Assembly (NCBI RefSeq): GCF_016545825.1
Contig: NC_052619.1
Span: 67,714,115 to 67,778,114 of the forward strand
Source of the DNA: Eucalyptus grandis
Lineage: Eukaryota > Streptophyta > Magnoliopsida > Myrtales > Myrtaceae
Reading direction: 5' to 3'
DNA: 64,000 bases
A program made the position numbers and the translations under genes. The notes beneath the pieces were generated by a model. That model saw only the letters and a list, made by a program, of their open reading frames with translations. It made no database searches and was not told the origin of the DNA. Below, in pieces: positions 45,391-56,099 of the stretch; within the stretch, counting starts at the first letter, position 1; each line of letters begins with the position of its first letter.

Positions 45391-45993
45391 TTATGACGGG
45401 CCTTCATCCCCGGATGAGAGTAGGAAATAGTTATACGATGAATCATCAGTTTCATTGTCGAAATAACGCTGGAAGTCCTTGGGATTGTATTCTAGGGCCA
45501 GGAAGTCGTCAGGGTTGTACTCTAGGGGGTGGTAACCTTCAAAGCTGTATTCTTGGGAATGTTCGAAGCTTTGGTGCGGTGGCTCGTCGGCAGATGCTGC
45601 ATTGATCTGCTTAGGCTTTCTTTTCTTGGCTCTTAGTCTAGAACTTTTGAGTAGGGCCCTTCCTTTTGCCAGCTCGATTTTGTCAAGGGAAGTGAGAGAC
45701 ATTAGAGTTTCACTGTTTGATTCACTTTCCAAGTTGATAGGGGTTGGTATTCTTTGGACCCTAGCTCTTGGAGTAAGCTTGGGGAGTTGTCCAGTCATGC
45801 CCCGGTCTTGAACAGGCTCTATGTCTTTGATCTCGTACAAAGGCTCCTTGCCTTTCCTAGTGGGAAATTTTATAGTAACAAGATGTTGCTCAGCTGCCCA
45901 TTTATCATGCAAGGCTTCATTGACATGCTCTTCTCCTATCTCAGCGACTAATGGCTCCTCGTGCTCCGCGATCATCGTCTCTTTGTAGGACAA
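45391..45993 (-). CDS. Acidic linker ORF between the two gag domains (200 codons)
   Basis: A continuous minus-strand frame begins 'SYKETMIAEHEEPLVAEIGE' and has a basic middle ('SRLRAKKRKPKQI') and an acidic, Tyr/Asp-rich end ('EYNPDDFLALEYNPKDF', 'YFDNETDDSSYNYF'). I do not recognise a domain. It continues directly from the first gag core without a stop at the join and is separated from the second by a short frame-shifted stretch. It may be a spacer of the gag polyprotein. No transmembrane or zinc motif is seen. The ATG used by the frame is probably not a true start. Confidence 0.4.
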   Translation of the reverse strand: MSYKETMIAEHEEPLVAEIGEEHVNEALHDKWAAEQHLVTIKFPTRKGKEPLYEIKDIEPVQDRGMTGQLPKLTPRARVQRIPTPINLESESNSETLMSLTSLDKIELAKGRALLKSSRLRAKKRKPKQINAASADEPPHQSFEHSQEYSFEGYHPLEYNPDDFLALEYNPKDFQRYFDNETDDSSYNYFLLSSGDEGPS

Positions 45994-46009
45994 TGTGATG
46001 TTAGGGTGA

Positions 46010-46275
46010 TGTCAATATTATACTCTTGGTGAAAAACATGAATTATTTCCCTCCAGGTTTTAAGGGGACTAATCTTCCTGACAATGTACCATCGCAAGGC
46101 AGGGCCAGTCAAGCTCGATTGGTACGATTGAATCATCCTTCAAACCAGGTAGGCTTGCAAGTAGGTCTCTGGGCGGGAGGTATCAGCATACCTTTTGCAT
46201 TCAAGCGCTTTGAGTTTTTCAGGGATCTCAATACCGGTGTAATTGGACAGGTCCATGGGATTCTGGTCCTATAGC
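46010..46275 (-). pseudogene. Retrotransposon gag core domain, copy 1 (partial)
   Basis: The minus strand encodes 'YTGIEIPEKLKALECKRYAD', then 'PETYLQAYLV', a stop, and 'SLTGPALRWYIVRKISPLKT' followed by 'WREIIHVFHQEYNIDIT'. These are the same landmarks (F/Y-x-G-x-x-D/P, LTG-A-x-x-W, W-x-x-F-x-x-Y) as in the second gag. About 20 residues between the two halves appear deleted. It is preceded by a linker with 'QMSIVLQQLSRQMKSTQ'. It lies upstream of gag copy 2 in the same orientation. Confidence 0.6.
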
Positions 46276-46739
46276 TAGCTTAACTTTTTCATGATCTTTT
46301 CAAACTGTCTATGGTATTGGCTATTTTCTGGCAAATTTGTGGGTGTCATGATGGTGTTTAAGGCAACTGCAGAGTTGGACTTAGCTTGAGTAGATTTCAT
46401 TTGTCTCGAGAGTTGTTGAAGGACAATGGACATCTGTCCTACACCACCTTAAATGCTAGTGAGGCGATTTTGTACATCATTCTGATCGGGCCCTAGTGCA
46501 TGAGGCCATTCGCGAGCTATTGGTGGCTGACGATTCATAATTACCTATTCGTTGCGAAAACAATGAATGAGCACGGAAATAAATAGAGATTGACCCATGG
46601 CAATGGTCTAATTACTTTTTATTTATCAAAAGAGGATTTTATAGACCACAAACTTCTGACATCTAAAACCTGAAATTGAAATGATAGAATGAAATACTAG
46701 ACATTAAACAAAAGTCCCTAAACAATGGGACAAAACTTT

Positions 46740-47275
46740 CACAAGATTAACACTAAGGGGCACATGATTGCCAATTTATATGTGACGGGGAGCCTTGTTC
46801 TTGTGAGGATGCTTGCTTCCTTGGGCTGGCTCTGAGGTGTGCATCAAGTCCATTCTCAAATCCCTCTCCATGAGCTTTGCTTGCTCGTCCGGGCTGCTCT
46901 CTCTGATTGAGCGAGGGACCGATGGCTTCCACCTTGTCGGGATACGATGGTTGTGGATGTAGGACATGGAGGTGTGGTGGGCTTTTTCTTCTCCCTCAAG
47001 CCTTTCAGGTACCACGATCCTTTGCGATGGCACTTGTCCCGGTTTCCTCAAGCAATAGAAATTTCGATTGCTTAGTCACGGCTGGGGTTGAAAAGAACTG
47101 GAGGGATCATCCTCTTGAAAGGCGGTGGGATCTCCTGAAGAGCTCCATATTGTCGTGCCACCCGATATAGGTAATAGGGAATGGCGCCGGTGAGGCCGAG
47201 CAACGGAATTAGGCGGGTGTGTTTGAAAGCAAAGCGGGCCCGCTTTTCATGGAACCAACCAGCACACCATTAGAA
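46740..47275 (-). pseudogene. DUF7745-like relic upstream of gag
   Basis: The minus strand encodes 'WCAGWFHEKRARFAFKHTRL', 'IPLLGLTGAIPYYLYRVARQ' and 'YGALQEIPPPF', the recognisable core of the DUF7745 domain common in plant Ty3/Tat-like elements. A 91-codon frame (47051-46776) follows after a stop. Function is unknown. Stops and frame changes make it a relic. Its place just before gag is as in related elements. Confidence 0.6.
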
Positions 47276-47599
47276 TGCCTCAGGAGCTGGGTTTCTTAGG
47301 AAGTCAACCCAATTTAAACAGCTTTGATTGGGTTTATACGGTCCTAAAACCATAAATTTTTGTAACGGATTTTCGAAAGCATTTGTTTCAGACGATCACA
47401 TGAAGTCTCGAAATTTGCTTAGGTGAGAAAAGAACCAGACTTGTAAAATTTTAAGAGAGGCTCGCATGATTTTCTCCGAGTTGTCTTTAAAACGATTAAA
47501 AGACAATAATGTTTCAGTTAAAATCATGTTGATATAATTCCCCACTCTCAAGATTTGATCAATTATCCATGCCATCTTAGGACTTATGGCAAGAGTGGG

Positions 47600-49196
47600 T
47601 ATTTTAGAATAAATTGCCTTAAGCTAAAGAACAAGAAAAATAAATGAATTATAGTTGATTTTGTAAATGCTATTGTAACTGTAGCTAATGGTAATTCAGA
47701 TAATGTTGTTTTTGTCCTATTTGTTACTAATGATTAGTCGTTTGATGAATATATTATGGATTTTGGTTGTCTTTTTCATACTACACCAAATATAAATCGA
47801 TTTACTACTTATCAATGCACAAATAGCAGTAAAGTGCAGTTGAGACCAATACTGAATGCGATGTTGTCGGTATTGGTAATGTTAGAATTAGAATGTATGA
47901 TGGTATGATGAGGACATTGACTGATGTAAGACATGTTCCAAAGTTGAAAAAAAATTACTTAATTTCCTTAAATGCCCTAGATTCAATCGAGTGTCTATAT
48001 ATTTTAAAATGTGAAATTTTGAAAATTATTCATGTTGCTTTGGTAATAATGAAAGGAATCAAGCATAGTGGAGTGTATGAACTTCAAGATGAGACAACGA
48101 CAGATTTCGCCGCGGAGACGTCGAGTGCATCTCGCTTAAGAGTCTGAATTATGGCATATGTGTTTGGGGAACATTGGCGAGAGAAACCCGAAGGTTGTAA
48201 GTGAAAGAAATCTATTAGGTGATTATGTTGCTAATGAATTGAATGTATACAAGTGCTGTGATTTAGATCAATAACAAAAAGTGCAATTTCAGTACGATTG
48301 TCATAGAAACCACGAAAATTACAAATTGTCATGATTTCCTTCAAGGGAGAGTATCGATATATGTTAATGGTTATTGATGATTATTTGATGAAGATGTGGG
48401 TGTTTGTGCTTAGACACAAGTTTGATATTATTATCAAGATCATGCAGTTGAAAGCTTTGATTGAAAATGAAACTAGTAAAACGATCATGTATGTGTGGAT
48501 TGACAGTAGTATGAAGTTTTGTTTGAAATTATTAAATGAATTTTGATGAAGAAAGGCATAGTAAGACATCGCACTAGTGCCAATGAATTACAACAGGTTG
48601 CAGAATTGATGAACAAAATGTTACTAAAGATGGCCCATAAAATGCTCTATAGTGTTAGTATAGTTACAATATTCCTAGCAAATGTGCTTAGTACAACGAG
48701 TTATTTGATAAATAGATCATCATTGAATAAGATTAGAAGTCGGACAACCGAAGAAGTGTGTTTGGGTAATATTGTTGATTATTTGGTTCTTAGAATATTT
48801 AGTTGCCCTTATTATGTTCGAGTTAGTAATAGTAAGCTCAATGGACGGGTACAAAAGTATATATTCCTAAGTTATGCATAAGATAAGTATGATTATTGAT
48901 TATGGTGCTCGAAATTAAATTCACTTGTTATTAGTAGAGAAATTACATTTGATGAATCTTTGATACTTCTAGCTATGAGTGATTATAATAGTATTTATAC
49001 AGTTTTGAATGGTGTTCAACTTAAGGTGGAGTTGCAATTAGAAACTCTTGAAGTAGTGGATACAAGTATTAACGAGATAATATACATGGATAGTGCTTGT
49101 AACGAGGTGGAACCTATAAAGCCAATGATTACTGTAACTGCTGGTATTAACAAGGTATATATTTGATGTTTTGACTAATATAGATGTAATAATGGT
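47600..49196 (+). pseudogene. Old Copia gag-pol fragment (zinc knuckle, protease, GAG-pre-integrase, integrase)
   Basis: Near 47590-47640 a zinc-knuckle remnant reads 'GKSGYFRINC'. At about 47755-47790 the protease site is degenerate ('MDFGCLFHTTPN' for the usual D-S-G-C-S-x-H). 'RTLTDVRHVPKLKKNYLISL' (47893 onward) and 'KGIKHSGVYELQ' mark the GAG-pre-integrase region. The integrase shows 'YMLMVIDDYLMKMWVF', 'KALIENETSKTI', 'EFNE'-like text, 'TTSYLINRS' and 'FSCPYYVRVS', ending with 'SREITFDES'. The A-plus-T bias and many stops indicate great age. RT and RNase H are missing. The fragment is interrupted at 49197 by the solo LTR. Confidence 0.7.
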
Positions 49197-51982
49197 TGTT
49201 AACACCTAAATTTTTTGCAACCCATCTAGTTATTTATCGCATTAAAAATTAGGATTATTTTTTAACCCCTAAGTAGAAAATATAGAATTAAGTTGCATAA
49301 CATATAGTTTTAGGAGCATTTTTATTTGCATTGGACCGGTGACGGATTGATTCGACTTGATGGTTCATAGCTTTAATTTAACAAGCTCAAACCCTTTTTT
49401 TTTTTACCAAAATTATCTTATAAGAAATAGAGATTTGAAATTTTTTGGGATATGATGGAGATTTTTTTAATATTTTCGGATAGGGCAAATGTAACAAAAA
49501 CTATTATGAGCTCATTTTTGTAAGATTTGAAATTTGAGAAAAATCCTCTTGTAAACCTGAATCTTTAACAATATGTATCAAGAACAAATATTACATTCAG
49601 AAAAATCCTCATGGATGTTGATTTAAACCCTAATCCACTCACCTATAAATAGGTTGCTACAATACATAAGAGGGGGTTTTTATTTGATTACATTGAAGGG
49701 GCTTTTCTCTCGATCAAAAAACTGAAGACAAAAGAAAGAATTTTTCGTTTCCGTGGAAAAAGGAAAAGTCAAGTGGAAGCTTTTCCTTGCTGAAAGGACA
49801 GCAGAGAGAGAGAGAAACAGTGAGGGACGTGGGGCAGAAGGTTGGAAAAAAAAAGAAAAGAAAAGGAAAAAATGTGAATGTTAATCTTCTTCGTTTCTCC
49901 GCCCTGCGCCCGCTCGAGGCCTCCGCCGCGCCGGCCATTGCCACCCTTGCCGCTTGTCTACGAGCACCGCGCGACACCAGCAACCCGCCTGCCGTAACCC
50001 GTCGTCGCTTGCCCGCACCGGCCCGCTACGACCCGACGCTGCTCTTGCTCCGCCCGCTGCTGCCGCCTCGCCGCTCCGCTCGCGCCTCGCCCGATCTCCT
50101 TCGTCGACGCCTGCCGCAGCCGGCGAACCCGCGCCCGTGTCGCCAGCCACGACCCGCGCCGACGCCCATCACCCGCTGCCGACCCACGACGCCGGGACCG
50201 GGCCGCCGAGCTTCCCTTTGCCCGCGTTGGAGTTTCCTCGCCGAGTCCCCGTGCTGAGGTTCCCTCGCCGGCCTACGCGCCTCGCCACCACCGCGGGTGA
50301 CCCGCGACGCCACCGACGCGGAGCCTTTGCACACCCGAGTGACACCAATGCTGCGCCCACCTCTACTCCGAGCATCCTCCCCGCGCGCCCCGTTGATCCC
50401 TCGTCGGAGCTCCGAACGTCGACGTCCTCTCAAGCTCGTGAGCAGCGTTCAGCCAAGCCGACCCCCGTGCCACCTCGGCCGTGAGCTGAGCCTCTATCAT
50501 GGTCCACAAGGCACCGTTCGTTAAGTCGGATTTGGGAAAAATTCAAATTAGGTAGATTTTTTTGTTATATTTTATTTATATTTTGTTTGAAATATTTCTT
50601 GATGCACAACTGAAATTCCCGATATACCACCTAATTCGCAACTGCACATGATTTTTTTATTCCATCTATAAGGCTTTAAATAGAATAATTAATCACACGG
50701 AATAAAATTGATATCTTGATCTTTAAGGCTTAAGATCAATTTATCGATTTTATTAGCGAAATAATCAAATTTGATTAAATATCGTTTCTAGACTTAAACA
50801 ATGGATATTATCCTTAATTATTGTGAATAATTTGGTGCTTATCCTTTAATTGCTTTATTTATCCCAAAAATACAAAAATTGCATTTGCATTTCATGGAAA
50901 TTAGAATTGGCTTTTCTAGATAAAATTGCATGATAGAATAGTTAGTTTTTTTTTTTTTTTTTAAATGCATGTTTAGATGGTATCTAGGTTAGATAATATC
51001 TTTTGAAATAAATTGCATAATGAGATAATTTTCTAAGTTAAGATAGGAATCAGATTAGTTTAATCCTAACTTAAAATAGATAATATCTCACTTTAGTTAG
51101 ATTTTTTATATTTTAGCAATTTTAATTATGAATTAGAAAAAAAAAAAAAAAACAATCATGCGCATGTCATATATAATTAGTAATGCACGTCATTTAGTGA
51201 TTGTTGCCAGGTCCATTTAATTAGAAATTGCATGTCATTAGAATTAGGTCATTTGGTTAATTTAGATTGCACATTTAACCATTGGACAATTTTTATTTCG
51301 AATTTCATGAAAAATATCAAGAAAATTGTCTTAAAATAAATTAATTTTATTCTCTAGGATAGATTGCATGCTCATTAATAAAACACAAAATATTTCATTT
51401 ATGTCATATAGTTTAGGTCATATTGTCATGTCATATCATTTCATGTTAGATTAGTAGCATGCATTGGATAAAACATGATTCTCATTAAATAAGTGAAAAC
51501 AAAAGAAATTACATGTTAATTAGAAATAATATATAGGATTGTCGATGTGAATTTTGATAATATTGTAATGCTTTCGTTGCTATGAGGTAAATCTTGCAAT
51601 TTATTGATTACTTTTCTTGGATGTTCAATTGGTAATTTGCGCAACCGCATCATTATCTCATATGTTAGGAATGTAAATTGAAATCAATTCAAGCTGCTTG
51701 CAAAACATTTTTTTTTAAAGGGGAAAGATACCAGAACGTCTAGCGTAATTAAGTCTTTGAACTCACATTCTTTGATTTGTAGGAGTAAAGTAAATCTCCC
51801 GTTATTTTATTTGGGTTTCTAATCGACCCACCAAAAACAGATTGTGGTGACTCTTAATTGAAAAATCATTTGTTTGTTAAGAACTTGAACCTAAGTCGTA
51901 AATTAGTATGGGCTTAGGAGAGTCCAAGCTAAGTTTAGGCTTCCTAATTTTAGGTGGTGCATCTAAAATTTAGGTCGCAACA
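49197..51982 (+). mobile_element. Solo LTR (2.8 kb) of the Tat-like gypsy family, with target duplication
   Basis: It starts TGTTAACACCTAAA and ends TTTAGGTCGCAACA, inverted-complementary over the last ~12 bases. It is flanked by ATGGT at 49192-49196 and 51983-51987. A TATA box CTATAAATAGG lies at 49643-49653. It has the same end sequences as the LTRs at 37401, 39404 and 63120. With matching target duplications and no internal region, it is the product of LTR-LTR recombination. The GC-rich part (49900-50490) yields several long Arg/Pro/Ala frames on both strands that I regard as compositional. 50600-51900 is AT-rich and non-coding. Confidence 0.8.
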
Positions 51983-52218
51983 ATGGTTTTGTTTTATTTA
52001 CGATTAAGGAGATTGTGTCGGAAAATCCTTGCGGATCATTTAAAGGCACATGTGAAGTTGATGTTCTAATAAGGTCCACGATTATGGTGAAATTTAAGCA
52101 CGGCTTGAATTTGAAAAATATCCATGGTTATTGAGCCTACCGAGGGTTGGGAGAGTAGCAATAGAGTTCAAATTTTAACAAAGCGATTGCGGCTTAAATG
52201 TTGAGCTAAGGTGGACAT

Positions 52219-52735
52219 TGTTAAAATATATCTCAAATTTGAGTCCATGAACGAATCCTGACCTAAAATATATTGTTATTTGTGGACATCCAAATTTGTA
52301 CCATGAAATTACATATTTCTTACTTCAGTGTTAAAGTCTAAATTTGGATATTCTCTGATATCAAATTTGAAACCGCCGGGCAAAATAGAGGAGGAAATAT
52401 AATCAACAACTTATACATGGATTGTTGAAGCCTTTGAACTAATATTGGAAATCCAACGTGTGTTGAATCGCAATTGCTCGGTCAATTGATTTCCTTTGTT
52501 GACCAAGAGGTGACAGACTTGGACTTCTTCTCTGTGGCGGTGATATTAACATTCAAAGGTTTATTTTTACCAAAATAAAAAACATTCAAGGGTTTATTTT
52601 TGTGGGTCTTGCTTCTATGTATATAAAGAAGTCTTGCCATGGCCATGAGGTTTTCTTGAAGCACCGTTTGTGTACAAGTGCTTGGTGAACAAAGACGCAC
52701 AGAGGAAACTCGTGAATTACATTTATCACATTAGT
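52219..52735 (+). repeat. Probable 3' LTR of the old Copia element
   Basis: TGTTAAAATATATC at 52219 follows TAAGGTGGACAT, a weakened purine tract of the form AAGGTGGAGAT common before Copia LTRs. A TATATAAAG box lies near 52619. Inside is a short duplication (ACATTCAARGGTTTATTTTT at about 52549 and 52581). The right end is uncertain. It would pair with the gag-pol remnant at 47600, on the other side of the solo LTR. Nothing further is recognised to 53400. Confidence 0.4.
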
Positions 52736-53424
52736 GTTTGTAATTGTGAAATTTTATGGTAAGATTTGTAAATTTTTTTATGAGATTGGGAAATTATTTA
52801 ACAAGATCTTTTTATGAGATTGGAAAATTATTTAACAAGGAATTTAAGGTTAAATACTACGTGAGTTATTTGATATAATGGAATCTTGAAAATATTTGAA
52901 TGATTCAACCGTATAATTTTCGTTATATCGTGTGATCTATAATAAAATTCATATATATATTTTCTTATAAATATAAATCATTATATTTGAATCACGTAAT
53001 TATAATATTCAATTTATTTTTATTGAATCACGTTGGTTTCCGTAATAATTTCTATCTTTATGAGTTTTGATGGAATAGGACAAAGCCAGCCTCAATTGAC
53101 TGATGGGACAAATGCATCCAATGCTTGGTAAACGTGGAACGTATGGCACTCGTCTAGTCATTTATTCCTTCCTTCTTTGCCATAATAAATGACTGTTCCC
53201 AAACGTTAGTTAGGCCTTTATCTCTAGTAGCAACCCCGAGTTAAAAACATTAACTTCATCCTAAACTAGGTCAAGAAGAAGGCTATGGTCATTACCCTGT
53301 TGACCAGACTTAAGACAGAAAATTGCTCCGGTCCGACGGGATTACTCCAACGCTTTAAAAGGTCTCAAAAGCCTAAAGGAGGTGGGGCGCGACGGCTGTG
53401 TGGCCGTGGGTTGCTGTGGGCTAT

Positions 53425-55027
53425 GAAGCACTGACACACTGTCGGAGCTTCTGTGTCGTGTTTGACACGTGCCGATGTGTCGAACACGTCCGGACATGCT
53501 AGGACACGCTTGGACACGCGGTCAACCCGTGATGAATTTTTCGACATGTGGTTAATTTTTCTTAACACGTTCCAACACACGTGTCCAGGAGAGATCGTTG
53601 AAGAAGACAATGGAGAGTGGAGACGAGGGCGAGGGAGCGAAGGCGATGCCGTGATGAGGGAGGGTTAGAGGAAGAGCAAAAATCATGGCGATCGTTGTGA
53701 TTACGAAGCTGCAATGGAGGGCCAGTGGCGAGGCTTAGGCTGCAGTTATGAAGGAGGAGGGGTCGGCGGGGGTGGTGAGGTGACCAAAAGAGAGCAAAGA
53801 GGATCGTGTGAGAAGGAGGAGGAGGAGGTTGCGGTTAATAGGTGATGGGGGAGGGGGAAGAAAGGGAAAGAACCGTAGGTGGAGAGGAGGGAGGTAGGGG
53901 GAGGAGAAACGACGGGTGATGGATGGGAGGGTGGAAGAAAGGGGAAGAAATGAGGTAGGGGGCCCGGGGGGTTGGGGTGGAGTGGGGGTGAAAGAGGGAA
54001 GAGAGAAAAACAGGTGATAGGGGTCAAGGGGTGGGGTTGGCGTGACGGGGAGTGGGGAAGAGAGAAACAATGGAATTGACAAGTTGGGGGGCACAAAATA
54101 AGAGGGGGTGACGTGAGGTGGTAGAGAAAATCTAGGGAAATGGCGGGCCATTGGGAGGGAAAAGAAGGAAAAGAAACTGAGGGAGAGGGGGTGTTCGAGG
54201 TGACCTGGGAGAGAGAGAAATAATGGGGGAATACATTTTGGGGATTAGATAGGAGAGAAAATTCAGGGAAATGACCCCATCGGCGTGATGGCTCCGCTGG
54301 GTAGGTTTCAGTCCTTTGAAGGAAGTTCGGAGTTCGAAATCCTTGTAAGTTGCAAGGGGCTAGCGGGTTATTAGGTGATTGACATGTGGCATCGGGGTGG
54401 TGGTTTCTCCGCTAGCATTATCTGGGTTTACGTGGCGGCTGTCGACCAAAGTGGTTCCTCCAACACAAAAAAAAAAAAATTCAGGAAATGACAAGTCATG
54501 AGAAGAGAAAAGAAAGAAACCGAGAGGGAGGGGAGTGTTTGAGGTGGCGTGAGAGAGAGAAATAAGGGAGTGAAATAAATTTTGGGGAATGAGGGTTTGA
54601 AAAAAAGAAGAAAGAATATAATTTTCAAAAATAAAAATATTAAAAGTTAAATAATGTTAAATTTTAATTATTATATAAGATCATAGATTTTTTTAAATAA
54701 TTTGATTATAATATTTTGTTAGTCATTAATTTCATTTATAATTTTTGTTAAAGTTAGAAATATATTCTCAATTATGGGTAGCATTAATTATTAATATATC
54801 TTTCAAATTTCCTATAAATAGATTTATTAATATTATTAGTATAAATTCATCATAAGTTCTTTTTATTATTTATTTATTTGTGAATTTGAATTAAACTAAT
54901 TAAAAATAAAAATATATTTTTTAATATATAATGTGTCTCAACGTATTGAAATTCTCTATTTTTAAGAAATGACGTATCAGTGTGTCATGTCGTATCGTGT
55001 CACATGTCTCGCGTGTCGGTATTACTT
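53425..55027. mobile_element. TIR DNA-transposon remnant with 'GACACG' repeats and GA-rich core
   Basis: The left end GAAGCACTGACACAC is followed by 'GTGTCGTGTTTGACACGTG' and 'GGACACGC' words. The right end is 'GTCGTATCGTGTCACATG' then GTGTCGGTATTACTT, partly inverted to the left end. It is a longer relative of the unit at 16653-17367. The interior (53700-54250) is extremely purine-rich on the plus strand. The Pro/Ser/Leu-rich minus frames there (53735-54151) are composition-driven. No transposase is present. Its class is unproven. Confidence 0.45.
53720..54250. repeat. Purine-rich (GGGGA/GAGGAGG) tract
   Basis: About 500 bases on the plus strand consist mostly of G and A, with runs such as GGAGGAGGAGG and GGGGGAGG. 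A second such stretch lies at 54490-54620. The strong strand asymmetry could favour triplex or G-rich structures. No gene is supported. Confidence 0.75.
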
Positions 55028-55107
55028 AGACCGTGGGATTGTAACAGAGGGAGTGGAGAGAGAAGAAAGAGAGAGAAAGAGAGGGGATGGGGTGTAGATC
55101 ACTCTAA

Positions 55108-55910
55108 GGCCCTGTTTGGTAATCATCCAAACATGGCCAAATTTTGATTCTTTGTTCCCAGAATCGTTTGAGTCTAAAATCGCGTTTGGTAAAATTTTTG
55201 TTCCCGGGAACATATTGGGAGTGGAATTAAGAATAAAAAAAAAAAAGTTGATTTTATTTTGTTTTCGAGAACAAATTTGAGAATCAAAACCAACAACTCT
55301 TCTTCTTCCCTTCGGCCATCTCGCGACCACCGTCCGCCGTTGTTAGTCCGGTGAGCTCGCCGAAGGCTCGCCAAGCCAGGGCGAGGTCCAGCGAGCTCAT
55401 CGAAGGCAAGCCCAGCCTCGCTAGTGGCCAGGCGAGGCTCGCCCAGCCCCGCCGATGGCCAGGTAGGCCTCGCCCAGCCCCGGCGAGGCTGAACCTCGGT
55501 GGGGCTAGGCGAACTTTGCCTAGCTGCCGGCGAGGCTCGGTCGACAAGGGTTGGCCTCGCCGAGAGCCGGCGACGCCGGTGAGGTCACCGGTGACCGGCC
55601 ACAAGAAGAAGAATAATAATAGGAGAAAAATGAAAAAAAGAAAATAAAAAAGGAAAAAAAGAAAATTAAAAGAAAAGGAAAAAGAAAAGAAAAAAAAGGA
55701 AAAAGTAAAAAATTAAAAATTAAAAGAAATTGATTTGGAACAGAATTAATGAGCATGGTACCAAACGCAATTCTATTCCAAGTATAAAAATTTTAGACAA
55801 TTATCAAAACGGCTTAAAATGCTTAGAATCAGTTCCCGGGAACAGAATAAAAAAGAATCAGTTCTGATCATAATCTACTCCCGGGAACAAAATCGTTACT
55901 AAACGCACCC
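55108..55910. mobile_element. PIF/Harbinger-like foldback element with GC-rich core (copy 3)
   Basis: The ends GGCCCTGTTTGGTAATC and (inverted) GGGTGCGTTTAGTAACG are flanked by TAA at 55105-55107 and 55911-55913. The arms contain 'GGGAACA' and 'GTTTGGTAAAA' motifs. The core (about 55310-55610) is GC-rich, made of 'GGCGAGGCT' and 'CTCGCC' words, and ends 'GTGACCGGCCACAAGAAGAAG', parallel to the core edge of copy 1. The minus frames 55284-55604 and plus frame 55351-55647 are artefacts. This is the third member of the same family in the window. Confidence 0.75.
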
Positions 55911-56037
55911 TAAGAAAATAATGTACGCATTGCCAATTTACACTAGGAAGATTTGAGTAAAGAATATCTTTGGATATGCGGTGAGGAGAGCTGGTACGTC
56001 GCGGAGTTTTCGAGAGCAGTGAGATGAGAGGGACGTC

Positions 56038-56046
56038 AATATATGT
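56038..56046 (+). promoter_or_regulatory. TATA-like position of KCR copy 1 (degenerate)
   Basis: CAATATATG sits ~60 bp before the ATG, where copy 2 has the better match CTATAAATG (62100-62108). The ~100 bp before both start codons are alignable ('GGTACGTCGCGGAGTT'), so this is a conserved core promoter that has decayed in copy 1. Confidence 0.4.
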
Positions 56047-56099
56047 TCAGCAGTTGCCATCCCGAAGACCTCTCGTGAGACTACACACCGCACAAAGCG

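Larger units (their letters stand above)
37576..47280 (-). mobile_element. Non-autonomous Ty3/gypsy (Tat-like/TR-GAG) retrotransposon, 5' end missing
   Basis: Read from right to left it contains a DUF7745-like relic (47275-46740), a first gag core (46275-46010), an acidic linker ORF (45993-45391) and a second gag core (45180-44632). A 2.4-kb unassigned stretch follows, then a series of tandem arrays (42280-39680), a polypurine tract and the 3' LTR (39404-37576). I could find no protease, RT, RNase H or integrase motif in 39.4-44.6 kb. Elements with gag but no pol must borrow enzymes from autonomous relatives. DUF7745 and long 3' tandem-repeat regions are known from Tat/Ogre-type elements. The 5' LTR was not found; the right side meets an old Copia at about 47.6 kb. 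Confidence 0.6.

Noticed and set aside
49787..50524. Ala/Pro/Arg frames on both strands (156, 176 and 135 codons)
   Set aside because: They lie in the GC-rich part of the solo LTR. Similar blocks recur in the other LTRs of the family and none shows a conserved motif.
53735..54151. 138-codon Pro/Ser/Leu-rich minus-strand frame
   Set aside because: It is the complement of a purine-rich tract with low-complexity composition and no start context or domain.
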